Of a DNA stretch of 64,000 bases, positions 24,701 to 36,700 are shown piece after piece. Source of the stretch: Pisaster brevispinus (lineage: Eukaryota > Echinodermata > Asteroidea > Forcipulatida > Asteriidae). How positions within the stretch are numbered: the stretch's first letter is position 1; each line of letters opens with the position of its first letter. A model generated the notes under the pieces. That model searched no databases. It was not told the origin of the DNA and worked only from the letters and a program-made list of their open reading frames with translations. Both the position numbers and the translations under genes were made by a program. The stretch covers positions 4,988,958-5,052,957 of the forward strand of contig JAMKCF010000003.1 in the NCBI GenBank assembly GCA_023634235.1, given 5' to 3'.

Positions 24701-27700
24701 CACATTGCATGTTCTCTTGAAGAACGTTCTTTTTCCTGGGCGAGCTCTTGGTGGCGCACTCTATTTGAATCAGTTGGCGTTTCACTTAGGAACAAACTTG
24801 CTGCTATATTAAAATAAAAAGTATCTGTGATTAGAATGTTTTACCATGAATGCTTCCATTATGCATGACATCATTTCCCTTACTACCACATTGTAGGTTC
24901 GTACATGTATTTTGATTTTTAAGTGAACAACACATTTTTATTTTTATTTTTAGTATTAAACCAAGTGATTTAAAATTTCATCTTCAATTTATTACGGCTG
25001 TTATTCTGCGGTACACAGCTTATTTTGTTCATTTGCGAGCTTAACCTACATGTACCTGTAGCCCGGGAAAACGACACGTTCCGTTAATCTTGGAAAATTT
25101 AGAAAGTAGAAATAGTTTTGGAACTCGCCTGAAATTAAAGTGACTATTAAAAAAACCAAAGCAAAGTACATGTATTCTAAAATTATCTCCCCTCTACATA
25201 CCCTTCGCAGCTTTTAGTTTAGAGGCAAGACCTTGTACTACCACCACTCTGTCATCATACACTGCATTGCATGATAAAACGTATTTTGCAGAACGCATAT
25301 TGTATATTAAAGGAAGTCTTTATGCACAATGTGTCACCAGAAAGAGTGCAAATGCTTTGCTGTTAAGCGACATGTTCAAACGCTCATCATATATCAACAT
25401 CGTGGAGCAAGGGTAGTAATGGAAGCTCTATAAAAGGACATCAAACGGGAAGAAAATGGAAATCATAACTTTGACTTACATCCCCAGACTTGTCATATAT
25501 GAGATATATCTCTTAAATATGACTTAATAGGCATAGGCCCAAAGTCATAAGTAGGACCTATTCTAAGTCATAATTATGAGATACAAGTCATAAAAATTGT
25601 TTCCTTTTTTTTCTCAGTGACTTTAACGCTTATTGTGTTTTTAAAATAATTTTACTAAATTGGCATGTGGTGAAGTATCTAGTATGTCGATCTACATACG
25701 GTATTCCCGTGCGTCTTTGTATGTATGCATTTTAGTGCATGATGTTGTTCCTTCGTAGGTCAATTGTTCATTCCTGTGGTGCATGAAAGCTTGTAGATAT
25801 TGGTGAGATCTTCTCTTTATTTTGAATCCTTACGATATCATCGTGAATCTAATTGGCTGTTCAATTTATTTAATATAAATTAAATTTGGATTAACGTGCC
25901 CTCTTTTCTCATACAAATACAATAAAGACGGAACTGAAAGTCTCACAAACTTGGCAGGTAAGAAGATCAAAACATTCATAATAGTTAACCGTAAAACAAA
26001 GCTTAAGGGCCGATCAAGCCTTGACATTTTGTCATTTTAAACTTATAAATGGAGAGTTTATGGTCATTTACAAAAAATGAAATAACTATTTTATGCAATA
26101 TTCGTCTTAACTTCTTGTTATTACAATTTAGGGTTTCCTGGCCACGTATAGAATGTAAACTAAACAATATCCTTGCTGTATTTGTCAGTAACTGGTTGTG
26201 AGGATTACCTAAACCTGTGTCAAAATGGCGGCATTTGTTTTCCTACTGGAAACCTGACGACTATCTGCGTATGTGTGGATGGATACAAGGGGATACTTTG
26301 TGAAATCGAACCACGAACAGGTATAGAGACCCAAAGTTAAAGTCAATGCATGACTCAAGACTTGTGACATGAGCGTTGTGAACTCTCTACACCGGGTTTT
26401 GTGAGATCGATCTTTCCGAGATGGACTTTTTGTTGCGCACTTCATGTGTTTATCCCTCGCAAATGCACTATACACCACCATTGCTGTCATTTGCCACCTG
26501 TATGTGAATAGATTTGCCATGTTTAAAATATGTCATTGCATAGTATCATAACCCAAGCTGGCATAACATTGCATGTTAGAAAATTAAGTAAATGATTTGA
26601 TTATGAAGATGGTTTGTTGATAATGGAGTTACTGTTACTTGAGAAGCCACACATGTTAAAATGTTGTCTTAATTTAATGCAGTGGTCAACTTGTAGAGAG
26701 AAAAGTCTGTAATTTCATGCGGTTAAAATTGTTCATCCAGAAGCTTGTCTTACCCTTCACAGCTTGCTTCAATCTTTTGGTTACAATAGCTTCTGCAATT
26801 TTCTGAGTTACCACCACTCTGTCATCACGTTTATGCATTGCATGGTAAACTGTATGCGTGAACAATGTATTGCCATAGTATGTGCTACCGGAACTTGTTC
26901 GTTGTGTAAACTGTTCAGTGACAAGTGAAACTCATAGTGGCGCACTCTATTTCAATCCTTTGGCGTTTCACTTAAGAACATAATTGCCTGCTTTTGTTAA
27001 AGTGGCAGCACATGTATCTGTGCTTAAAATAATTTGCCATAAATGCTTCCATTCCAAGACATCCCTTGCTAGCATATCACAATATCACTAGTTAATATTT
27101 TGATTGTGGAGTAAGCAACCCATGTTTTTTTTTTTTTTTTTTTTTTTACATACCATGTGATTTATATGTTCATCTTCGGGTTTTTTGCGGTCGTTACTCT
27201 GCAACAAACAACGGATGTATTGAGCTGCAACATTCTGCGTTTAACCACCACTCTGTCTTCACGTATTACAGGCATCACATGGTATGAAACATTGTATTGC
27301 TGCAAGCTTGCTGTATGTGCTAGTTGTTTTATGTATGCACTAGTAAAATGCAATTGCTTTGTTGACAAGTGAAATGTTCAAACTTGTAAGGAAACTTGTT
27401 TCATCGATTTCATTATGGCAACAAATATTTGATTGTTGTTCAAATAAATTGAAAAAAAAATTGCAGTTTCGTAATCCGTTGGGTTTTGGATTCGTCTATC
27501 GTATTTTTCAGCCAGTATTGTTTACCTCAGGAATTCCAGTGCATGTCTTTTTTCTCCTATGGAAGTTCAGATGATCAATCAATCACACATTCATGTGGCG
27601 CATGTGGGCTCGTACCTTTTTTCTGTTGTTTGTTTTTACATGTGTTTCACAAGACGTGAAAATAACTATTAGGTCTATTAGTAGTTATCTCAAACTAGCT

Positions 27701-30700
27701 GTGCATGGATTAATATACAATGCATGTTGTTGGTTGTCCATTTTAATGTCTTGTAACAAGTTTGGACTTGCATGTGTTTTTTCTTAAACATTGTGGCGGT
27801 TGACGATTAACTTAAACTGACAGTGACACAGTTGACTTTCTTTTATAACACTATGACACGGTTTAATCTACAAACACAAAGGAAAAACAACAATACTGAT
27901 TGTAAGCATACAATTACATTTAGACAACAATTCTCAATTATCATGTGCTATGGGTCTTTAACTATATAAGAACGTACTGTGTAGCCTGAATGCATAAGTC
28001 AACATAAAGTAAAACCTTTCATTTATACCTTGATGATTCATAACAACATTGGCAACTAAAAATACCCTAAAGCGCTTCAGAATGTTCTTAATTATTAACT
28101 GTAAATCTTATACTATCTGTGATTCTTATATTATCAAATTGAGATGTTAATTGCAACACTTACGACATTGGGCCTTCGTGAAACAGTTATCAACAAAGTA
28201 AAACAGATGGCGCAGAATCCATGTGACTATCAAAAAATTAAATAAAAAGTAGAACTTCACAGTCCCTCGAGTAGCGCCCTCTATTGACCAAAAAGCTTCA
28301 GTAGAGTCTGCTAATAATAACTTGGCATACTGACCTAACAAACATAACTACGACCAAAAAGGAGCTGAAAGTCTGCTAAACATAACAAATAAAAATAACA
28401 CTGTCAAGAAAAGGTTCCAGAACCAAATTTAACGGCCGGTCACACTGGACCAAGCCTTAACAATTTCTGGTCTGTAGCTTATCCTAGCCATTATTGTATG
28501 TAAGAACTAATTCAAACATCGTTCTTGCTGCATTCTTCAGTAACTGGTTGTGAGGTTGACCTCAACCCTTGTCAAAACAGCGGCATCTGTGTTCCCACTG
28601 GAAACCTGACGACTGTCTGCGTATGTGTGGATGGATATATGGGAGTAACTTGTGAAATAGAATCAAAACCAGGTACAGAAACGTAGATTCTGACTAGGTG
28701 CGCGGCAGTATGGCTGTTCACATTATATGCAAGTTTACGCAAGACATTCTGATATAAGCTTGTGAGCCCTCGACACCGGCCCTGCTATGGGGCGACCTCT
28801 ATATTATGTGGTAGACCCTTGGTTGCGCGCTCTATTTCTTCAAATCCCCGTAATTGCATAAGATAAGAGCAGTTTCTCTGTCGCAATTGTTATTGTTTGC
28901 TCCATGTAGATCAATCAATTGCATGACAGCATATCCGAAGCAAGGATAGAATTAATGCTAGAAAGCTAAGTACCAGTATAACCTAGGTTTCATGAAGTAA
29001 TAAAGAAGGCAGTGTTTCCTTTGTGGAGTGAACCGTCCACGCTGTGTAAGACCACATCGTAATTATAGCTTCTCTTCAATTTATTGCAGTCAGCCTTTTA
29101 ACACAAGAACCTTATAAGCTTAATATTGTGCATCCGTGAGCTAATGCTGACCTTTTATAGCTTATAAAAGTTTCAACTAACTTGTATTATTTTCTTAATA
29201 TACAAATATTGCAAAGACGGAGCTTAAAGCATCATGAAGACGACAGGTACGAAGATAAACATGGTCAAGATAAAGGTTCTATTAAAGTTTAATGGCCTAG
29301 TGTTTCCTGGCCTCGTGTGAACTGTATATCAAACATTATCCTTCCTGTATTTGTCAGTGACTGCTTGTGAGGACGATTTCAACCCCTGTCAAAATGGCGG
29401 CATCTGTTTTCCCACTGCAAACATGACGACTGTATGCGTATGTGTGGATGGATATACGGGAATGTTATGTGATATAGAACCACAGCGAGGTATAGAAACT
29501 ATGGAGATTTGTAAGCTTTTGGTTGAGGATAGAACTTATTCGGAAAAAGCAACACTGTAGAGTTACCACTACTCTTTTCTTGCAGACAGCATGGTATTCT
29601 GCTGTAGCGTACTTTGCTGTGACCATGTTGTGTGGAGTTAATCCAAGTTTAATTCTAATTTAGATAAAATCATCACTAATTGAGCAAAATGTCTTTACCT
29701 AAAGTGAAAGCATAGCGTATCGCACTTCTTCCTTTTTCACCTTAAGGTACATATTAAATATGTATGGTATTTTTTTCCTTATGAAACATAAGTGGTGCAT
29801 GGTGGTTTCAAATAATGGGTAATGTGTATGTTTTGTTGCTTGTTTTAAATATTTAGAATAAGCTTTAACTTACTCGTGTTATTTTTTTTTATATGGCAAA
29901 GACGGAGCTGAACGTCTTGTAAACATAACAGGTGAGAAGATAACATGGCAAATATAAGGGTTCTTGAACAAAATTAAGGGCTGGTCAGGCCTTAATATTT
30001 TGTAATTATGAGGTGTTTACTGGTCATGTCAAATTTTTACAACAAATCTAACTTTATTCTTGTCATATTCTTCAGTAACTGGTTGGGAGAACAATCTCAA
30101 CCCTTGTCAAAATGGCGGCATCTGTTTTCCCACTGGAAACCCGACGACTATCTGCGTGTGTGTGAATGGATATATGGGAATGTTGTGTGAAATAGAACCA
30201 CAACCAGGTATAGAAACAGACTCGCTGCATGGCATGTTCTAGTCCAAATGTTTACACAATACTTATGAATTGATCGTCATATGTAACCTCTACATCAGTT
30301 CCTTGAAGCGACCTCAACGGTAGTGGATTCTCTCTTTGGCGTACTCTGTTTCAAATCCCCATTTATTGCGTTGATAGCACAGTAGCTTGTTTTACGGCAG
30401 TGTATCTGTGCAGTATGTAGACGATTTCATTGCATGATATCATATCCCACGACGGGATAAACATTCATGTTGGAAAAGTTTACAGTAAACATGATTCCAA
30501 ATGGTATTACGAATGTGGTATTTCGTTTGTGAAAATGACCGTCCATGTTGTTTGAAGAACCACATAACAATCATAGCTTCTCTTCAAGTTATTGCAGTCA
30601 GCCTATAACTCACACCATAGTTCATCCCCCAGAAAATCATACTATTTTATACAGCATCAAGCCTTGGAAAGTCGATACAATGTAGCTTATTGGAAAATGC

Positions 30701-33700
30701 AACAATATGGTGTTTCCACCATTTTGTCCTAATGTAGATAGATGGTCTGCTAAAATAAATTTTGTTGCATCCATGGTGTATGGAAGTTATTTTTTGTACG
30801 TACTTTTGTGTCATCTGTAGTAGAATACGGTTGGGTAGTTGTCAGGCAAAATGTTTGGTAATTTTTATGTGAAAACATAACTAATTAATTGAACAATGTT
30901 TCTGTCCAAAAGGAGAGCATGGCGTATTGAATGCATGTATTTTAAATTTATGTTTGTCGTTGTTCTGTAGTGAAATAAGTCCAGCAATCAATAGGTTCAA
31001 CCTTGGTGGCGCATGTGGGCTTGAAATAATGCATAATACACGTGTTTTGTTGCTCTTTTTTAAAATAACTTACAACAAGCTTGATCTGACTTGTATTATT
31101 TTCTTATACAATTACGGCAAAGACGGAGCTGAAAGTCTCATAAACATGACAGGTAAGACAGCAACACAGTCAAGATAAAGGATCTATAACCAAATTTAGG
31201 GTCGATCAGGCCTTTATGTTTTTAATGACTTAAGTGTTTTCTGGCCACGTATGAAATGTAAATGAAACTTTATTTTCACTGTTTTCGTCAGTGACTGGTT
31301 GTGAGGACAATCTCGACCCTTGTCAAAATGGCGGCATTTGTTTTCCCACTGGAAACCTGACGACTATCTGCGTATGTGTGGATGGATATATGGGAATGTT
31401 TTGTGAAATAGAACCACAACCAGGTATAGAAACTTGTATTCAGACTCACTGCATGGCATGAGATGTTCCACATTAGCTTTTTATTAATCATCCACACTTC
31501 CTGGACAACTCTTGGTGGCGCACTCTATTTTAATCCCCTGTAATTGCACTCTCAATATGATCGCCGCTTTTGAATTGAGACGATTCATGCATGATATTAT
31601 ATTAAAAACTCCCTTAACCTCATATGTTTAAGAAGTTTTTGTCGTTGTCTCATCTGGAAGTATTAAAAGAGAGAGGAATATTGAGTGCTTGACCATCTGT
31701 ATTTTTTGAGAAACAAGTTGTTGCTGCAGTCAACCGGAAACAAACACATCCTGCATTTCAGTCTGAAACCCAATCCTACCTATCGCAGATTTAGCTTTTG
31801 GATTATCGATTGCTTCTTTGTAGAGGTAACACTCTCTGTTGCCACCACTCTGTCTTCATGGAGGCATCCCATGATAAAATGGAGTGAAAACGTAATGTGA
31901 GGCACGCATGTTGTTTTAATTAGAGAAAATAATTATTGTACTGTGCATGTGTCTTCGGAAAGCATGTTTTTGAGTTTTTGACCTGAAAACTCGCATTTAT
32001 GTATTTCATTGCATGTCTTTGTTACTCCTTACTAAAAATGTTCAAATAATGGTTACTTATTTTTGACAGGTTTTACATCATACATGTATTTCGTAAAAGA
32101 TTTTGTCGAGATATTTCTTTCCGGTTACTCATAAAGTAGTGCAGATTGCATGTTGCTATAGTCGTTCATTTTAAATAGTTAAATGCAGGTCTGCAATACA
32201 TTCCTTATTTTACTAATTGGGTAAAGTTGTCACGGAAGATTTCCACTATGAAAGGTAAGACAATAAAATAGATATGTATAAAGGTTAATTTTGCGGACCA
32301 ATCTGGCCTGTAGTGTTTTCTGGCCGTGTAAAATGTAAATTAAAAAAACTGCATTTTGCTATAATCGTCAGTAACTGGTTGTGAGGATGACATCAACCCA
32401 TGTCAAAATGGCGGCATATGTTTTCCCATGGGAAACATGACATCTATTTGCGTGTGTGTGGATGGATACACGGGGATGTTGTGTGAGACAGAACCACAGC
32501 CAGGTATAGAAATTTATATTCAGACTCACTGCATGACACACGGGAGCTCACCAAACAAAGCACAACCGGTTGATTGTAAATTAAACAATACCAACCGAAA
32601 CACCACATTTGTCGGTTTTTGAAGGGTGCAGTAGAAACGCTTAGATATAACTGAGTAGTATTCCACAAGCATTGTTGCATCGTAGTTACATATGCATGAA
32701 GCACAATGGTACAAATGTACATTATATTTTGTCAATTTATACTATTTATCATTTTTTAAATGATTGAAAGATGATCAGTATGTACCCAGATAGCATCACT
32801 ACATAGGACCAACGTTGGGCCAACGAAACACTTTCATTGGACCAACATTGGCTGTCAACAATGGCCCAACGTACTTTTGCTCATCGGTCTCATGTTGGGC
32901 CAATGAAAAAGTTGGCCCAACGTTGGCCCAACGTAAACATTGGCCCAACATTGGGCCAGTGTCCTGCCCATGTATATTAAAACCTTGAACCAATATTGGG
33001 CCAACACAGTCGAACATTCGGCCAACGTTGCGCCAAACATTCTGCCAACAGAAAAGTTTGTTTGGCCAATGTTGGCTGTCAATATTGGCCCAACGTACTT
33101 TTGCTCATCGGTATTATGTTGGGCCAATGAAAAAGTTGGCCCAACGTTGGCCCAACGTAAACATCGGCCCAACATTGGGCCAGTGTTCTGCCCATGTATG
33201 TTAAAACATTGAACCAATATTGGGCCAACACAGTCGAACATTCGACCAACGTTGCGCCCAACATTCTGCCAACAGAAAAGTTTTGTTGGGCTGACGTTGG
33301 CTGTCAATGTTGGCCCAACATACTTTTGCTCATCGGAGTTACGTTGGGCCAATGTTAAAGTTGGGCCAACGTTGGCCCAACGTAAACATGGGCTTAACAT
33401 TGTCCAACGTAGAACCTATGAAAGGTTTATGTTGGGCCAATGTTAATTACCAAATATACTTTTGCTCATCGGCGTTACGTTGGGCCATCGTTAATGATGG
33501 CCCAACATCGGCCCCACTAATAACCTTTATGTCGGCTCTACATTGCCCCAACGTTGGGCCAACGTATCGTTATTCAAAAATATTGACTTCGAGTGGATCT
33601 TTCTGTACATGTAGTGAATGACCTTTGCTAAGTAATTAGTGTCTGTAAATATCTACCTATAAGTTATATTAATTACATGTAAGTTATCAAACCAATAACT

Positions 33701-36700
33701 AAATACATTCTACACTTACTACAACCTACTAAGGCCTACACGTCCTTCTGCACTGCATGTTTTGTATTTAATGTCCAAGATCCATAGACTTTCCAGTCAT
33801 GGTTTACACCTTTTTTAATTCAAACTGTTTACTTTTTAATTTACATGTTTGATTTACAAATGTTTGTTTGTACTTTGATGTTCATATTTTCTTACAGACG
33901 AATTACACACAAAAGCACAACAACTTGCCTTGGATAACTAAATTCACCTAAATTGTTGTGATATTATCAAAGAAAAATCACACACATCTAAGACCCGCCG
34001 AAAAATTTGCATTTATGTCAATGTTGGCCCAACGTTGGCTCAATGTTGGCTCAACATTTAGCGTGATCGTCTAAACTGAGTACTGACTTCTTCGTGTATT
34101 TTCAGGATTACTGGCATTTGACTGTCAACCTATAAACAAACCTTCAGCAAACTTGTCCTATAACTAACAAGCAAACTGCTATTTGTAAAGACAGTTGATC
34201 TATTTTATGCCCAGATAGACTTAACCACATTTCGGTCATAACCCCTGACGCATATTGTCAAGGTATGATTCTTGTTATAAATGGTTGATGACTTAACATC
34301 AAGACCGCCGACCTAAAGCCAACATATAACTGCTGCAATATATCAACACAACTCCAACGTTTTCCATTTGAAATCTTTGTCGGATTACAAAAACCCCCAA
34401 CAACAAAAAATCAAACTAGCAAACCAACACCAACAACAGTGTATTAACGTTTTGGTTTGCAATGGTGTCTCAAAAATGATTGGCAATCGATATAAAAACA
34501 TCGCCGAATTGTGCCTATCAATCTCCAATATGGTTCAACGAAGTTGTCCTTAAATTACCATTACTGATGTGCCGACGTCATAAAACCAATGTGCTAATGC
34601 CGACCTAGAGCCAACATTGGTTCTACGTTGGAAACCAACAGAGTGCCGATATTGCTGTCCCACAAATAACCAACATTGGCTCAACATTGAGTGCCGACAA
34701 AAAACCAATGTGGTAATGCCGACCTCGAGCCAACATTGGTTCTACGTCGAAAACCAACACAATGCCGATATTGCTGTCCCACAAATAACCAACATTGGCT
34801 CAACATTGAGTGCCGACTAAAAACCATTGTGGTAATGCCGACCTAGATCCAACATTGGTTCTACGTCGGAAACCAACAGAGTGCCGATATTGCTGTCCCA
34901 CAAATAACCAACATTGTCTCAACATTGAGTGCCGACTAAAAACCATTGTGGTAATGCCGACCTAGATCCAACATTGGTTCTACGTCGGAAACCAACAGAG
35001 TGCCGATATTGCTGTCCCACAAATAACCAACATTGGCTCAACATTGAGTGCCGACAAAAAACCAATGTGGTAATGCCAACCTAGAGCCAACATTGGTCCT
35101 ACGTCAGAAACCAACGCAGTGCCGATATTGCTGCCCCACTATCAACCAACGTTGGCTCAACATTGAGTGCCGACGTAAAATCAATGTGGTAATGCCGACC
35201 TAGAGCGAACATTGCTCCTACGTCGGAAACCAACACAATGCCGAGTATTGTTTAATTACTAAAAACCAACGTTGGCTTAACATTGATCGCCAATGTAAAA
35301 CCAATGTGATTCTGCCGACCTACAGCCAACGTCGGCCCAATGTCAGAAACAAACATAATGCCAACGCCGATCATGGCGACGAAGTGCCAATGTGGGGCCA
35401 ACGCCAAAAGCTGACACAATACCAACGCCAACGGTGCCGACCAAATACCAACGTTGGCCCAATGTATGAATGTTATCTGGGTAGCTCCAAATGTCCAATA
35501 CCACTTATACAGATAACGTGACTATTTTCCTACTAAGTCAGCTTTGTATTAAGATGGTTAGTGCACATCTTAGATTCAGTATTGTCGACTGAGCGATAAC
35601 ATAAATATCCGGATATGGCATCATGGAGCGTGCACTTTAAATAATGTTGACACCTCTCACATACGTATTTTAGGAGCTTGTAGCTTTCACCACTGGATGT
35701 ACTTAATCATAACCTTAGCATTTATACTGAGTTGCATGTTTCAGTGCACCAAATCCAGGCTGTGTAGGTAGATTATATGCACGTTTTCGTATAACGTTAA
35801 CGGTAAACCTTTGGGGACACTAGGTGGCAGCCAACCTATTCATTGAATTCTGAAATGTGCGCATGCTCAGAATTTCAATGAAGATTTACCTGAAATGTCT
35901 CCTGCCACCTAGCGTTCCAACGTCTTCAATTCATGATGCATGTACAATCAAGAATGGTGAACATAAACTGCCTTAGGCGCACCCAGGATTCCTTAGTTGG
36001 AGTGCAGGAGTGCTGATCATTTCTGATCAAGCTGAACCGGACACAGATTCACATCAATTTGACCCTTTCTGAGGTCAACTTGATACAAGTTCTGGGTCAT
36101 ACTGACTTATAAATTGGTCAGAAAGTGGACTCGCTGTGCTCATATTCAGTACGTTATGGAGACTAAGGACCAAACACAGGGAACATAAGAATTATTGTGT
36201 ACACAGTCTATGTGGAGGATGTTCACTTCAGGGACAAAGGAAATAACACAAGAATGCTCCACAGGGATGCATAATAATTATTTGAGAATGGGTATATGCG
36301 TGTGTTTTAAGTGTATTGTTACTTAATTCGTCATTGTGAATTTCTGAAGGGTGACCCGAACATATTTTGGATCGGAGATAAGATGCCTTTAACATAGCTT
36401 GAAACTTGAATCTTAATTTTTCAGACGACTTTTGTCTCTCCTCACCTTGCTTGAATAACGGAGTATGCACGGCGACATCCAACTCCTTCGTCTGTGCATG
36501 TGACAACCTTTACAGTGGAGCCAGATGCGAAATAAGTAAGAAGCAAATATGAATGAGATAATCGTTGCGTTAATAGTTGTCTCTGTGGCGTGTCGTGGCC
36601 GAGTGGATAAGATCACTGGACTCAAGCTCTGGTGTTTCTGATCAGCAGAGTGTGGGTTCGAGCCCCGGTCGTGACACCTGTGTCCTTAAGCAAGACACTT

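Larger units (their letters stand above)
32783..35483. mobile_element. 2.7-kb element with inverted ends, filled with minisatellites
   Basis: The left end (32783) reads TACCCAGATAGCAT and the right end (to 35483), reverse-complemented, reads TACCCAGATAACAT; similarity continues inward over about 38 bp to CCAACGTTGG on both sides. The interior carries two minisatellite arrays and no coding sequence. It sits in intron 12 of the EGF gene. A non-autonomous DNA element is the simplest reading; no transposase seen. Confidence 0.6.

Noticed and set aside
32799..33621. Long ORFs on both strands in the 225-bp array
   Set aside because: Repeat translations (NVGPT-like peptides) on both strands.
34570..35480. 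CRISPR array
   Set aside because: Regular 119-bp units are tandem repeats without unique spacers, in an animal intron.
36591..36678. Functional tRNA-Leu(CAA) gene
   Set aside because: tRNA-like fold but wobble pairs in the acceptor arm and a continuous SINE body downstream; better explained as a SINE head.
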